In this document: one piece after another, positions 42,530 through 53,003 of the stretch
Position numbering within the stretch: position 1 is the first letter of the stretch
Layout of the letters: every line of letters starts with the position of its first letter
Origin: UBA1181 sp045600225
GTDB lineage: Bacteria; Bacteroidota; Bacteroidia; Bacteroidales; Paludibacteraceae
NCBI GenBank assembly: GCA_045600225.1
Contig: JAZRXL010000014.1
Coordinates: 93,715-157,714, forward strand
Length of the DNA stretch: 64,000 nucleotides
Direction: 5' to 3'
Translations under genes and position numbers: made by a program
The notes under the pieces: generated by a model
What the model was told of the DNA's origin: nothing
Databases searched by the model: none
Seen by the model: the letters and a program-made list of their open reading frames with translations, nothing else

Positions 42530-45500
42530 ATGAAAAAAATAAATATTTTAAAGTACATTGCCCTATTTGTTACTTTTTGTTTGATAACGATAACTTCTTA
42601 TGGAGAAGTTTCTGTTCCATTTACCATGACAGAATCCTATTTCAATGATGCAACCGTAGTTGTTTCGTCGAGTGGTGTGAAAGGTTGGGGTCATCCAGAG
42701 GTGGATGGAGCTGGTCTTGAGGGTGTTTGCGTTGGAGATTTTGGTGGTGGTTTTAACTGGAATGATAAATACGTAGATATTGCCTTTCAAGGAGAACCAG
42801 ACTCTTTGTTTTTTGACGGAGAGGCTGCTGCTTTGACTACCGGAATTGAATGGTATGTAAAAGAGAGTCCCGATGGAGTGAAATGGAGTTCTAAGATTTG
42901 GACTTCAAGTTCGAGAATGGTAAATAACATAGCTATTAAATTGTCTTCAGACACCAGATATATTCGATTGTGCTATTCTGGAAACTTTAGAGGCTGTTTC
43001 TCTGATGTGACAATCTCCAAAGGAGATTTTAAAAGACTTCAGGTAGTTGTTGATAATAAAATTGTTCGCGATGAGTTTGTGGAAGTGGGTCAACCTATTT
43101 CTGTTGAAACACCTACGGCATTGGAATGCCATGAATTTAATGGTTGGGATCAAGAGATTCCTTCTGTAATGCCTTCGAACGATTTGGTTATTACAGCTCT
43201 TCTAACGGTACATCAGTTGACTTCAATATTCCAACCATCAGATGAGAGCTTGGGTATGTCGATCCCTGAGTATACAAAGACGTTTGATTGTGGATCGGCT
43301 GTTTCTGTGGAGAAACCTTCGTTCTTGGGTTATACATTCAAAGGATGGGATCCGGAACTTCCTACCACTGCTGCAATGAGCATGGACGGAGTGACTTATG
43401 TGGGACAATGGGAAAAAACTCTATATAGTTATAAGGTATATGGTGCAGATCAAAATCAGCCAGTCATTTCCACACAACACTATTATGGAGATGTTGTAGA
43501 GGTGGTTGAAGAAGAACCAACGCGTATTGGTTATACTTTTGCCGGATGGGATAAGGAATTTCCAGAGACGATGCCTGCTGCTGATTTGACAATTCGTGCA
43601 AAGTGGAACATGATTGATTACTTTTTTGTTGTTTATACTTCAGATGAAGATTCGGTGGTTACGAAATTGAATTATGGAAGTAGAATAACAAAACCCAGAA
43701 ATCCGACTAGGGTTGGATGGACATTTGAAGGATGGGATGCAGAGATTCCGACGACAATGCCAGCGGAGGATTTGAGAGTTCATGCAATATGGAGCGAAAA
43801 CACGTATCGTTGCGTTGTATATGTGACAGATGACGATTCAACTGTCTACTTAAGAAAATATGGAGAGGAGTTGCCTATTTTGTCTGATCCGGAAAACAAA
43901 GGGTTTGATTTCGTAGGTTGGAATATGGAACTTCCTGAAACAATGCCTGCAAAGGATTTGATTATTAGAGCCGTATGGACTAATGCTATGTATAAACTTA
44001 CCTTTGTAGATGGTGAAGACGTTCTGTTTGAAAAGTCTATTCCTTATGAGAGTGCTGTTGATCTCTCAGAGATGGAAGAGCCAACTAAAACAGGTTTCTA
44101 CTTTATGGGATGGGATAGAGATCTCCCTAAGTATATGCCATTTGAGAATCTGACATACTCAGCTGTTTGGAAAGCTAAAAGCTATCAGTTGATTTTGGTG
44201 AAGAATATTGCAGATGCCTCTTCTAACGACACGTTGTCTATTGAGTTTCAAAAAGAGATTACGAATGTCTTGGATCCTGACAGTGTTGGATATTCATTTG
44301 TTAAGTGGGTTCCAGAACTCCCAGAATTTATGCCTGCAGAGGATGTTACGGTAACTGCAGTTTGGAGTCAGAATATTTATCGATATGTGGTATATGAGAC
44401 AGAAGATGATTCGACTGTCGTTGAACTTACGTACGGTGCAAAGGTCCCTGAATTGAAGGCTTCTTCTAGAGATGGTTACACATTCCTTCAATGGGATGTC
44501 GAAATTCCTGCAACTATGCCTGCTACGGATTATGTCGTTCATGCTGTTTGGTCGCAAAATACATATCGTTTTGTCGTGTATACATCAGATTTGGACTCTA
44601 CGGAAGCATTGTTCCATTACGGAGATCCTCTCCCTACTGTTGAGAATCCTTCTATGGTTGGTTATGATTTTCTTGGTTGGAATAAAGATGTCCCTTCTGT
44701 TATGCCTAATTCAGATTACGTCATTAAAGCAAAATGGGAGGCAATCACATATAAGTTGGTTTTGCGTAAAGGATTGGATTTTAAACCATCTGCTGACACA
44801 ATTTTAATGAAGTATAAAGATCCTATTAGTGTAGAATCCCCTGTTCACGAAGGATGTGTTTTTGAAAAATGGAACCCTGAACTTCCTCAGACTATGCCAG
44901 CAAGCGATGTTGTTGCAGACGCAGTATGGAGCAACATTAAATATAGGTATGTGGTTTACTATAATGATGAGGATTCTGTAGTTGCCGAGAAATTCTACGG
45001 ACAACCTTTGGAACCACTTGAGGATCAAGTCATGGAAGGTTATGTGTTCATTGGATGGGATAAGGTTCAACCAGCAACCATGCCAGCGGAGAACTTGACC
45101 ATTAAAGCGATTTGGAACACAGATAAGTATAAACTAAACCTTTTGATTGATGGTGAAGTTTATTATACACACTTATTCTCTTATGGTGAAGCTGTCGAGT
45201 TGGTAGATTACGAAAACCCGAATAAACCCGGATATTCGTTCGTGGATTGGGATGGAACAATACCGTCTGTTATGCCTTCTCGAAATCTTTCCTTTGAGGC
45301 AATCTGGAGTGTGAATCAATATACACTTACTATTATAAACGATGATGAGGATGATTCTAAGACGGAAGTGTTTACCTACAAATATAACGCAACCGTAAAT
45401 GAGATAGAAGAACCAAGTAAGTTGGGCTATGAATTTGAGGGATGGAACAATGCTGTTCCGGAGAAGATGCCAGCAAGAAATGTGATTCTTGTTGCACAGT

Positions 45501-48500
45501 GGTCTCCCAAAGAGTACTCTCTTAATTTTATGGATGGCGAAGAGTTGTTGATGACAAAGGTTTACAAGTATAATGATTTGATTGATTACAAATCATTACA
45601 TAAGCCTTCGAAAGATGGTAATGTCTTCATAGGATGGGGTGATGCACCTGCAACTATGCCTGCGAAGGATGTCACACTCTCTGCTGTTTGGTCTACAAAT
45701 GCTTATAGGATTGTGGTTGTTAATGATTTGGATGACAAATTAAAGAATGATACAATCTATTATGAATATGGTTCTTCCATATTGCCTTTGCAAGAACCTG
45801 CCAAGGTGGGTTATGAGTTCAATGGTTGGAATGAAACTTTGCCATCAGTCATGCCAGATGAAAATTTGACAGTCGTTGCAAAATGGGCGATTAAAACTTA
45901 TACATTAACTACATTAGTGAATTGTAAACCAACTATTACTTATTATACATTTGGCAATCTTGTTTCTTTGAAAGATCCTCAAGAGAAGGGTTATGACTTC
46001 AAAGGATGGTCGGAGGAGGTGCCTTCTGTAATGCCAGGAAGAGATGTGTTGTTGGTTGCAGATATGGAGTTGCTTCATTTCGACCTGGTTACTCGTGCAG
46101 ATGGCGATACTTTGAATGTGGTTACTTATAACTACAATGAAACAGTTCAAGATCCTTCTGTCCCTCAGAAAAGAGGATTTACATTTAAGGAATGGTCTCC
46201 AAGCCTTCCAACTGTAATGCCAGATTCAAATGTGGTGCTAGATGCAGTATGGGATAGAAATACTTATAATGTCTCATGGGTGTTGAACGGCGACACTGTA
46301 GTTGAGTCTTATTTGTTTGAGGATAAGATTCAAGTTTATAAGGATACAACAAAGGTTGGTTATTCATTTAGAGGATGGGATCAAGAGATTCCAGAGAATA
46401 TGCCAGCAAATGATATGGTCTTTGTTGCAGATTGGGTAGTCAATACTTATAATTTGGTACTTATCGAAGATGAAAATGATACGACTGTGGTTCGATTTGC
46501 ATATGGAGAACCTGTTGCTGTTGATAATCCATCAAAGATGGGATCAACATTCTCAGATTGGATTCCTGCGCTTCCTACTACAATGCCAGCTCATAATGAT
46601 ACATTATCTGCTTTGTGGACTTTGAATAAGTACCAAGTATTGTGGAAGAATGAAGACGATACTTTGAAGATCGACTCTGTTCCTTATGGATCTACAGTTC
46701 CTGTATTGTCTGATCCTGAGAAAAAAGGTGCAAGGTTCTTAGGTTGGGATCAAGAAATTGCGTCTATAATGCCTGCAAGAGATCTAGAGTATGTTGCAGA
46801 GTGGGAAGATGTTATTTATATGTTGGCTGTAGTTTCGAATGGAGATACTACTGTTGCCCGTTATAAATATGGTCAATTGATCGATCAACCTTCAGACACG
46901 GTTAGGGAAGGATATACATTTGGCGGTTGGTTGCCTGCAATTCCTGAAACAATGCCAGATAGCTCATTACTTGTAGAAGCTTTATGGTCTGTCAATAGTT
47001 ACAAATTGATTCTTGTAAATGAAGAATCAAGAGATACAAGTATGTATGAATTCTTGGAAGAGATAAAGATAGAAATACCGGAAAGAAAAGGATATACGTT
47101 TGAAGAGTGGATGCCTGCAATTCCAGGTGTGATGCCAGCTAATGATATAGAAGTTAAGGCAATGTGGAGTGTGAACTATTATGACTTAATCAAGATTAAC
47201 CATGAAGGAGACACGCTTCGAATCGTAAAAGCTTATGGAGAAGCAATAGATCCATTCGAGGATCCTCAGTTAAAAGGATTTACATTTGCTGGTTGGAATT
47301 CGATTGTTCCAGAATCAATGCCTGCAGAGGATATGACAATAGAGGCATTGTGGAATCGAAACCAATATGTGTTGGTTGTTAATGATGGAAATAAATCCGA
47401 TTCAATTCTATATATGTATGAGGATACAATCCGTACTATTGCAGATCCTATTAGAGAGGGTTATGAGTTTGTTGGATGGAGTGATGATATTCCTGAATTG
47501 ATGCCGGCAGACAATGTTGTCCTTGAGGCTATGTGGAAGCAAAATATATTTGAGTTGACACTCGTTACAGACTCTGATACTATGTCTGTGAAACTTCCTT
47601 ATGGAGAGATTATTGATGTGGAGGATCCAGAACGTGTTGGATTTACTTTCGCAGGATGGTCTCCTAAATTGCCTGAGGTTATGCCTGCGATGAATCTGAT
47701 CTCAGAGTCGATGTGGGAAGTTAATAAGTATACTCTTTCTTTGGTTGTTGACGATGATACAACTAATACAGAGTATTCTTATCTTCAAAATGTGGTTAAA
47801 CCAACAGATCCAGTTAAACAAGGATATACGTTTAGTGGTTGGAATGTTGAGTTCCCTGAAACAATGCCGGCAAAAGATGTGACAATCATTGGTTCTTGGA
47901 CTGTGAATAGTTATAACTTAACTTTGGTTGTTGATGATTCTGTAAGTCAATTCGAGTATAGCTATGGGGACACTATTCAATCTGTTGCAGATCCAGACAA
48001 AGAGGGCTATACATTCGCAGGTTGGAGCAAGGAACTTCCTGTTGTGATGCCTGCTGAGGATCTGCAAATAGATGCAGTATGGTCTATCAACGCGCACTAT
48101 TTGCATGTTGTTGTGCTTGATGATACGTTCTCATTTAAATATGACTATTCAGAGAAGTTGAATAAGTTGATGGATCCGGGAATTGAAGGAATGAGATTTG
48201 TTGGATGGAGTAATGAATTGCCAGATTATATGCCAGATTCTGATTTGGTAGTTTCTGCTGTATTTGCTGATAAAACATATAACCTGGTGGTTGTTGTGGA
48301 TGATAATACATCTGTTTATTCTCTTGCATTCAATGAAAAGATTTCTGTAGATAGTCCATTAAAAGAAGGTCATACGTTTGAAATGTGGCAACCAGAATTG
48401 CCGGAATTTATGCCTGATTCTAATTTGACTGTTGTTGCAGTATGGAACAGAAATGTATACAATTTCAAGGTGATCATGGATCAAGATACTGTTTTAAGAG

Positions 48501-49567
48501 AGTATTTGTATGGAGATACCATTGAGGTTCCTGAGGTTGTTGCTCGAAAGGGATATGAGTTCCAGGAATGGAGTGACTCTCTTCCAGAGTTGATGCCTGC
48601 TCACGGAATCACGGTACATGCGATATATGCTAAAGTAGATTACACTTTGAAATGTCTTTCAGATGGAGAGGTGATCAGTGAGATGTCATATAATTATGGA
48701 GATAAAGTTGAGACTCCGTCAACTCCTACCAAGGCTGGATACTCATTCTTGAAGTGGGATAGAGAGTTGCCTGCAACAATGCCTGATTCGGATGTCGTGA
48801 TCAATGCTGTATGGAAGAAGAATTTGTATGACTTGACGTTTGTTGTAGATGACGATACGGTTGTGTATACTTACGAATTTGGAGCGGAGGTTGAAGAGTT
48901 GAAGGTTGCAGAGAAGGAGGGTTATAAGTTTGAAGGCTGGAGTGAAGAACTTCCTAAGACAATGCCTTCGAGGGATCTTACTTTAGTTGCAATAAGAACA
49001 TTGAATGTATATGACTTTACTTATGTTACTCATAAAAAGACGGTTTCAGTAAGTTATTCATACGGAGATTCTATCGAAATTCCTTCAAATCCAACAAGGA
49101 AAGGTTATACCTTTGTTGGATGGAGTGATACAATTCCAGCAGTGATGCCGAGTCAAGATGTTAAGGTAAATGCAGTATGGCAAGCTAATTTGTACAATGT
49201 GACAGTGATTTCTGATGGAGTGGTGATTATGTCATTGAATGTTCCTTATGGTGAGTCGTTTGAATTGCCAAATTCAGTTGAGAAAAATGGATATGTATTT
49301 ACTGGATGGGATGAGGAAGTTCCTTCTGAGATGCCAGCTAAGAATTTAACATTCAGTGCTAAATTTAAGTGTAAGAATAAGTTGGTTGTATATACAAATG
49401 AAAACATATTATATGTCAAAGGCTTGCCTTCTGGCGTGGAATTTGTGGTGGTTGATATTTTAGGACGTGTTGTTTACCGCGGAACAGAAACAGAGATCCC
49501 ATTGATGAGAGCTGGTACATATATAGTTAAGGCTAAAAATCAACAGCAGAAGGTGATAATTCGCTAA
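42530..49567 (+). CDS. Giant exported protein with about 34 InlB B-type repeats
   Basis: A 2345-residue protein. It begins with a signal peptide (MKKINILKYIALFVTFCLIT, cleavage near SYG) and a first domain of about 150 residues. From about residue 180 to 2280 it is made of some 34 units of about 63 residues, each with the Listeria-Bacteroides repeat pattern: a YGE or YGD turn, P...GY.F.GW, then P..MPA.D....A.W and a strand such as YKL or YRF. The units differ much in sequence. The last 60 residues (YVKGLPSGVEFVVVDILGRV... GTYIVKAKN...KVIIR) resemble a type IX secretion C-terminal sorting domain. A surface adhesin or scaffold role is inferred; no enzymatic domain is seen. Confidence 0.92.
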   Translation: MKKINILKYIALFVTFCLITITSYGEVSVPFTMTESYFNDATVVVSSSGVKGWGHPEVDGAGLEGVCVGDFGGGFNWNDKYVDIAFQGEPDSLFFDGEAAALTTGIEWYVKESPDGVKWSSKIWTSSSRMVNNIAIKLSSDTRYIRLCYSGNFRGCFSDVTISKGDFKRLQVVVDNKIVRDEFVEVGQPISVETPTALECHEFNGWDQEIPSVMPSNDLVITALLTVHQLTSIFQPSDESLGMSIPEYTKTFDCGSAVSVEKPSFLGYTFKGWDPELPTTAAMSMDGVTYVGQWEKTLYSYKVYGADQNQPVISTQHYYGDVVEVVEEEPTRIGYTFAGWDKEFPETMPAADLTIRAKWNMIDYFFVVYTSDEDSVVTKLNYGSRITKPRNPTRVGWTFEGWDAEIPTTMPAEDLRVHAIWSENTYRCVVYVTDDDSTVYLRKYGEELPILSDPENKGFDFVGWNMELPETMPAKDLIIRAVWTNAMYKLTFVDGEDVLFEKSIPYESAVDLSEMEEPTKTGFYFMGWDRDLPKYMPFENLTYSAVWKAKSYQLILVKNIADASSNDTLSIEFQKEITNVLDPDSVGYSFVKWVPELPEFMPAEDVTVTAVWSQNIYRYVVYETEDDSTVVELTYGAKVPELKASSRDGYTFLQWDVEIPATMPATDYVVHAVWSQNTYRFVVYTSDLDSTEALFHYGDPLPTVENPSMVGYDFLGWNKDVPSVMPNSDYVIKAKWEAITYKLVLRKGLDFKPSADTILMKYKDPISVESPVHEGCVFEKWNPELPQTMPASDVVADAVWSNIKYRYVVYYNDEDSVVAEKFYGQPLEPLEDQVMEGYVFIGWDKVQPATMPAENLTIKAIWNTDKYKLNLLIDGEVYYTHLFSYGEAVELVDYENPNKPGYSFVDWDGTIPSVMPSRNLSFEAIWSVNQYTLTIINDDEDDSKTEVFTYKYNATVNEIEEPSKLGYEFEGWNNAVPEKMPARNVILVAQWSPKEYSLNFMDGEELLMTKVYKYNDLIDYKSLHKPSKDGNVFIGWGDAPATMPAKDVTLSAVWSTNAYRIVVVNDLDDKLKNDTIYYEYGSSILPLQEPAKVGYEFNGWNETLPSVMPDENLTVVAKWAIKTYTLTTLVNCKPTITYYTFGNLVSLKDPQEKGYDFKGWSEEVPSVMPGRDVLLVADMELLHFDLVTRADGDTLNVVTYNYNETVQDPSVPQKRGFTFKEWSPSLPTVMPDSNVVLDAVWDRNTYNVSWVLNGDTVVESYLFEDKIQVYKDTTKVGYSFRGWDQEIPENMPANDMVFVADWVVNTYNLVLIEDENDTTVVRFAYGEPVAVDNPSKMGSTFSDWIPALPTTMPAHNDTLSALWTLNKYQVLWKNEDDTLKIDSVPYGSTVPVLSDPEKKGARFLGWDQEIASIMPARDLEYVAEWEDVIYMLAVVSNGDTTVARYKYGQLIDQPSDTVREGYTFGGWLPAIPETMPDSSLLVEALWSVNSYKLILVNEESRDTSMYEFLEEIKIEIPERKGYTFEEWMPAIPGVMPANDIEVKAMWSVNYYDLIKINHEGDTLRIVKAYGEAIDPFEDPQLKGFTFAGWNSIVPESMPAEDMTIEALWNRNQYVLVVNDGNKSDSILYMYEDTIRTIADPIREGYEFVGWSDDIPELMPADNVVLEAMWKQNIFELTLVTDSDTMSVKLPYGEIIDVEDPERVGFTFAGWSPKLPEVMPAMNLISESMWEVNKYTLSLVVDDDTTNTEYSYLQNVVKPTDPVKQGYTFSGWNVEFPETMPAKDVTIIGSWTVNSYNLTLVVDDSVSQFEYSYGDTIQSVADPDKEGYTFAGWSKELPVVMPAEDLQIDAVWSINAHYLHVVVLDDTFSFKYDYSEKLNKLMDPGIEGMRFVGWSNELPDYMPDSDLVVSAVFADKTYNLVVVVDDNTSVYSLAFNEKISVDSPLKEGHTFEMWQPELPEFMPDSNLTVVAVWNRNVYNFKVIMDQDTVLREYLYGDTIEVPEVVARKGYEFQEWSDSLPELMPAHGITVHAIYAKVDYTLKCLSDGEVISEMSYNYGDKVETPSTPTKAGYSFLKWDRELPATMPDSDVVINAVWKKNLYDLTFVVDDDTVVYTYEFGAEVEELKVAEKEGYKFEGWSEELPKTMPSRDLTLVAIRTLNVYDFTYVTHKKTVSVSYSYGDSIEIPSNPTRKGYTFVGWSDTIPAVMPSQDVKVNAVWQANLYNVTVISDGVVIMSLNVPYGESFELPNSVEKNGYVFTGWDEEVPSEMPAKNLTFSAKFKCKNKLVVYTNENILYVKGLPSGVEFVVVDILGRVVYRGTETEIPLMRAGTYIVKAKNQQQKVIIR
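43055..49380 (+). repeat. Array of about 34 coding InlB-type repeats
   Basis: Counted by the FxGW...P..MP...(A/V)xW core, I find 34 units in tandem, roughly 190 bases each. Examples are FAGWDKEFPETMPAADLTIR, FVGWSDDIPELMPADNVVLE and FTGWDEEVPSEMPAKNLTFS. At DNA level adjacent units are visibly diverged, so the array is not a recent expansion. All stay in one reading frame. The exact limits are approximate. Confidence 0.85.
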
Positions 49568-49574
49568 TATAATT

Positions 49575-49616
49575 AAGGAAGGATGGGGTTTGTTTTTGAA
49601 CGCTCCTTCCTTTTTT
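49575..49616 (+). terminator. Intrinsic terminator after the giant repeat gene
   Basis: AAGGAAGGA (49575-49583) pairs with TCCTTCCTT (49604-49612), followed by a T-run. Confidence 0.85.
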
Positions 49617-49696
49617 GTTTTTTCTCATAGGAAAAAGAAAAGTATAGATGTTAAATAATTTTATATAAAAATAGTGTTTTTTTGTTTTTTTTAAGT

Positions 49697-49704
49697 TACA
49701 TTTG
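49697..49704 (+). promoter_or_regulatory. Promoter -7 element of the susCD-like operon
   Basis: Perfect TACATTTG, with an AT-rich leader of about 70 bases to ATG 49774. The terminator before it shows that this operon is separate from the repeat gene. Confidence 0.65.
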
Positions 49705-49773
49705 TGCCGACCTTGTGTAAAAAGGGTCTAGTTATGTATATTTTAAATTAATATTAATTATAATCTATTAAAA

Positions 49774-52700
49774 ATGAGAAGATTACTATTATCTTTAGCA
49801 TTGCTCTTCACATGTTTCGGCTTGATGGCACAAAGAACCATTAAGGGAAAGGTGTCTGATTCAAGTGGAGAATTGCCAGGAGCAAGCGTGATGATCCAGG
49901 GAACTACAACAGGTGTTCCTACGGATATGGATGGAAATTATGAAATTTCCGTTAGCAATGGTGATGTTTTGGAGGTCTCTTTCATGGGATACACTACCAA
50001 GACTATCAAAATCACTCCAAAAACGCCAAGTACGTTGAACATTTCCATGGAGGAAGATGCTAAGATGTTGGATGACGTTGTTGTTGAGGTCGGTTATGGT
50101 AAGATGCGTAAGAGCGACTTGACCGGATCCTTGGCTTCTGTGGGTGAAGATGCGTTGAAGTCAACTACAACAGTGTCTGTTGACCAAGCATTGCAAGGTC
50201 GTGTGTCTGGTGTGCAAGTTTCTGCATCATCAGGACAACCAGGTGCTGAGTCATCTGTGCGTATCCGTGGTACGTCTACTTTGACTGGTAACTCACAACC
50301 ATTGTATGTTGTTGATGGTATGCCTATCGGTGGTGGTAAGCAAAGTGCTGGTTCTAACCCATTGGCTTCTATCAACCCTGCTGATATCGTATCAATGGAG
50401 GTGTTGAAGGATGCTTCTGCAACAGCTATCTATGGTTCTCGTGCAGCAAATGGTGTCATCATGATCACAACTAAGAAGGGTAGCAAGGATGCTTCTCATG
50501 CAACAGTAGCATATTCAGGATCATTCTCTGTGTCTGCTGTTTCTGACAAGTTGGATTTGATGGATTTGCAAGAGTATGCTTCATTCTACACAGATCCTAC
50601 TGTGATCAAGGCATTCAATGAGACAAATGCAGATAAGGAATTGGTTGCAGCTGCAGCATTAGGAGGAAAGGGTACAGATTGGCAAGATGAAATCTTCAGA
50701 ACTGCAATCAGCCACCAACACCAACTCTCTGTTACTGGTGGTAACAAGGAGACTCAGTTCGCATTCTCTTTGGGTTATGCAGATCAAAATGGTGTAATCA
50801 TTAATACTGACTTCCAACGTTTCAACGGTCGTGTGAATGTTGAGAATCAAACAAAGAAGTGGTTGCGTACAGGTTTGAGCTTGGCTTATACTCATATCAC
50901 TCAAACTAAGCAACAAGGTTTCGAGTTGTCAGATGACAATTCACTAGGTGGATTGGGTGTCGGTGGTGCTATCGATGAGCAAATCTACATCCAATCATTG
51001 ATTTCAAAACCTTCTACTTCTCCAACAGACTTCGATGGTCAATATGTTTCATTGGGAAGCAGATCTCAAGAAATCAAGACAAACCCTGCTCGTGATGCAA
51101 ACTATTCTCCTATCAATGTTACAAGAAATAACGTAATGGGTAATGTGTTTGCTAACATCGATTTCACTAAGACATTGTCTTGGAGAAATGATTTCGGTGT
51201 TGATTACACAGGAGCTGAGGAAAATCAATTTACTCCAACAGTTAAGGGTCAAACTCCAGCTGATGAGCAAATAAACAAGCAATCGTTTATCGAGCGTGAT
51301 AACATGTATTGGCGATTCTCTTCTACTTTGAACTTCTCTACTAATGGTTTGGATCGTCAAAGCAGAAAGCACCCAGATCATAACTTTGGCGCAATGTTGG
51401 GTTATGAAGCTTGGAAAGCTACTTGGAGTGGATCTACTACTACTAAGACTGGTTACTTGGATGATAATTTGTTTATCGACAAACAATATCAAAACAATAA
51501 CCTAGGTAATCCTGAAAATATTACTGGATACAAGGGTGCACAATCAATGATGTCTTTCCTTGCTCGTGTTAATTATAACTACAAAGAAAGATATTTGATT
51601 ACTGCAACTGGTCGTGCCGATGGATCTTCTACATTGTCTCCAGAACATCGTTGGGGATTCTTCCCATCTTTCGCTTTTGCTTGGCGTGTTGACCAAGAGC
51701 CTTTCTACCAAAGAGGTTCTGATAACTTCAAGAAGGCTGTTTCTTCAATGAAGGTTCGTTTGGGTTACGGTCAAACTGGTAACGCAGGTTCTGATATGGC
51801 TTATAGATTAAGCTATAAAGAGGTAAAGGGTCATTATGATAATGGATTGACTCAAAGCGTATGGTTGAATCCTGATTTGGTTTGGGAGACAAACTGGCAA
51901 GTTAATGGTGGTATCGATGTTGGATTCATCAAAGAGCGTTTGTCTTTGACATTCGATGCTTACTATAAGAGAAATATCGATTTGATCGTAAAGGCTGAGC
52001 CAGGTATGACTTTGGCAGATCGTAATAGTTCATGGTTGTATACAGATGTACCTAACGTAAATGCAGGTTCAATGCAAAATGCCGGTTTTGATGTTACATT
52101 GACTTCAACAAACATCAACAAGCAATTAGGTTCTTCTAAGTTCATGTGGACAACAGATGTTAACTTCTCTTTGGTACGTAACAAGGTTATCGAGTTGTTG
52201 AATGACTCAACTCCATTGAAGGGTAGTCTTGAGTTTAAGGCAGCTCCAAGAGATTATTGCTTCTCTGCTGTTGGTCATGCTCCAGGTTTGTTCTATGGAT
52301 ACAAAACTGACGGAATTATCCAAAATACTGCACAACTAGAATCTGTTTCTCGTTTCGACGGTACTGACGTTGGTGATATCAACTATGTAGATATCAATTC
52401 TGATGGTAAGATCGATAACAACGATAAGACTTATATTGGAGATCCAAACCCTGATTTCACATTCGGTATGAACAATACCTTCTCTTGGGGTCCTTGGTCA
52501 TTGAACATCTTCTTGGCTGGTTCTTATGGAAACGATGTTTACAACTTGCTTCGTTCTAAGATTGAAGGTATGGACCGTGCTGGTGTAAACCAATTGGCAA
52601 CAGTTTTGGATTATGCTAGAGTCGTAACTGCTGAAGATGGTTCTAAGTATGTTGAGAATTCAAATACAAGCATGCCTCGTCCTAATACAACTGCTAATGG

Positions 52701-52983
52701 TAAGGATGATGCTAATACAATATCTGATCGTTACATTGAGGATGGTTCATTCTTGCGTATTCAAAACATTGGACTTTCTTACACTCTACCTAAGCAACAT
52801 GTAGAGAAGATGCATTTGAGCAACTTCAGAGTGTCATTCAATGTTCAAAACGTTGCTACTATTACTAACTACTCTGGTATGAACCCAGAAGTTTCTAATA
52901 AGAGTGCAATCTTCCAAGGTGTTGATGTCGGTGGTTATCCATTGCCTCGTCAATTTGTCCTTGGTTTGAATTTTGATTTCTAA
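49774..52983 (+). CDS. SusC-family TonB-dependent outer-membrane transporter
   Basis: A 1069-residue outer-membrane protein. Signal peptide MRRLLLSLALLFTCFGLMAQ; a carboxypeptidase-D-regulatory-like domain (about 21-95, RTIKGKVSDSSGELPGASVM); TonB-box region and plug (DDVVVEVGYGKMRKSDLTGS, later VSGVQVSASSGQPG and YVVDGMPIGG); then a beta-barrel ending QFVLGLNFDF with the terminal Phe needed for barrel assembly. It imports glycan fragments bound by its SusD partner. It is the first gene of a three-gene operon. Substrate not predictable from sequence. Confidence 0.97.
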   Translation: MRRLLLSLALLFTCFGLMAQRTIKGKVSDSSGELPGASVMIQGTTTGVPTDMDGNYEISVSNGDVLEVSFMGYTTKTIKITPKTPSTLNISMEEDAKMLDDVVVEVGYGKMRKSDLTGSLASVGEDALKSTTTVSVDQALQGRVSGVQVSASSGQPGAESSVRIRGTSTLTGNSQPLYVVDGMPIGGGKQSAGSNPLASINPADIVSMEVLKDASATAIYGSRAANGVIMITTKKGSKDASHATVAYSGSFSVSAVSDKLDLMDLQEYASFYTDPTVIKAFNETNADKELVAAAALGGKGTDWQDEIFRTAISHQHQLSVTGGNKETQFAFSLGYADQNGVIINTDFQRFNGRVNVENQTKKWLRTGLSLAYTHITQTKQQGFELSDDNSLGGLGVGGAIDEQIYIQSLISKPSTSPTDFDGQYVSLGSRSQEIKTNPARDANYSPINVTRNNVMGNVFANIDFTKTLSWRNDFGVDYTGAEENQFTPTVKGQTPADEQINKQSFIERDNMYWRFSSTLNFSTNGLDRQSRKHPDHNFGAMLGYEAWKATWSGSTTTKTGYLDDNLFIDKQYQNNNLGNPENITGYKGAQSMMSFLARVNYNYKERYLITATGRADGSSTLSPEHRWGFFPSFAFAWRVDQEPFYQRGSDNFKKAVSSMKVRLGYGQTGNAGSDMAYRLSYKEVKGHYDNGLTQSVWLNPDLVWETNWQVNGGIDVGFIKERLSLTFDAYYKRNIDLIVKAEPGMTLADRNSSWLYTDVPNVNAGSMQNAGFDVTLTSTNINKQLGSSKFMWTTDVNFSLVRNKVIELLNDSTPLKGSLEFKAAPRDYCFSAVGHAPGLFYGYKTDGIIQNTAQLESVSRFDGTDVGDINYVDINSDGKIDNNDKTYIGDPNPDFTFGMNNTFSWGPWSLNIFLAGSYGNDVYNLLRSKIEGMDRAGVNQLATVLDYARVVTAEDGSKYVENSNTSMPRPNTTANGKDDANTISDRYIEDGSFLRIQNIGLSYTLPKQHVEKMHLSNFRVSFNVQNVATITNYSGMNPEVSNKSAIFQGVDVGGYPLPRQFVLGLNFDF

Positions 52984-53003
52984 TATAAAATAAAATTGTG
53001 ATT

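Noticed and set aside
42530..49567. Recent tandem DNA expansion (satellite or VNTR)
   Set aside because: Adjacent repeats are clearly different at DNA level; only the protein pattern is shared.
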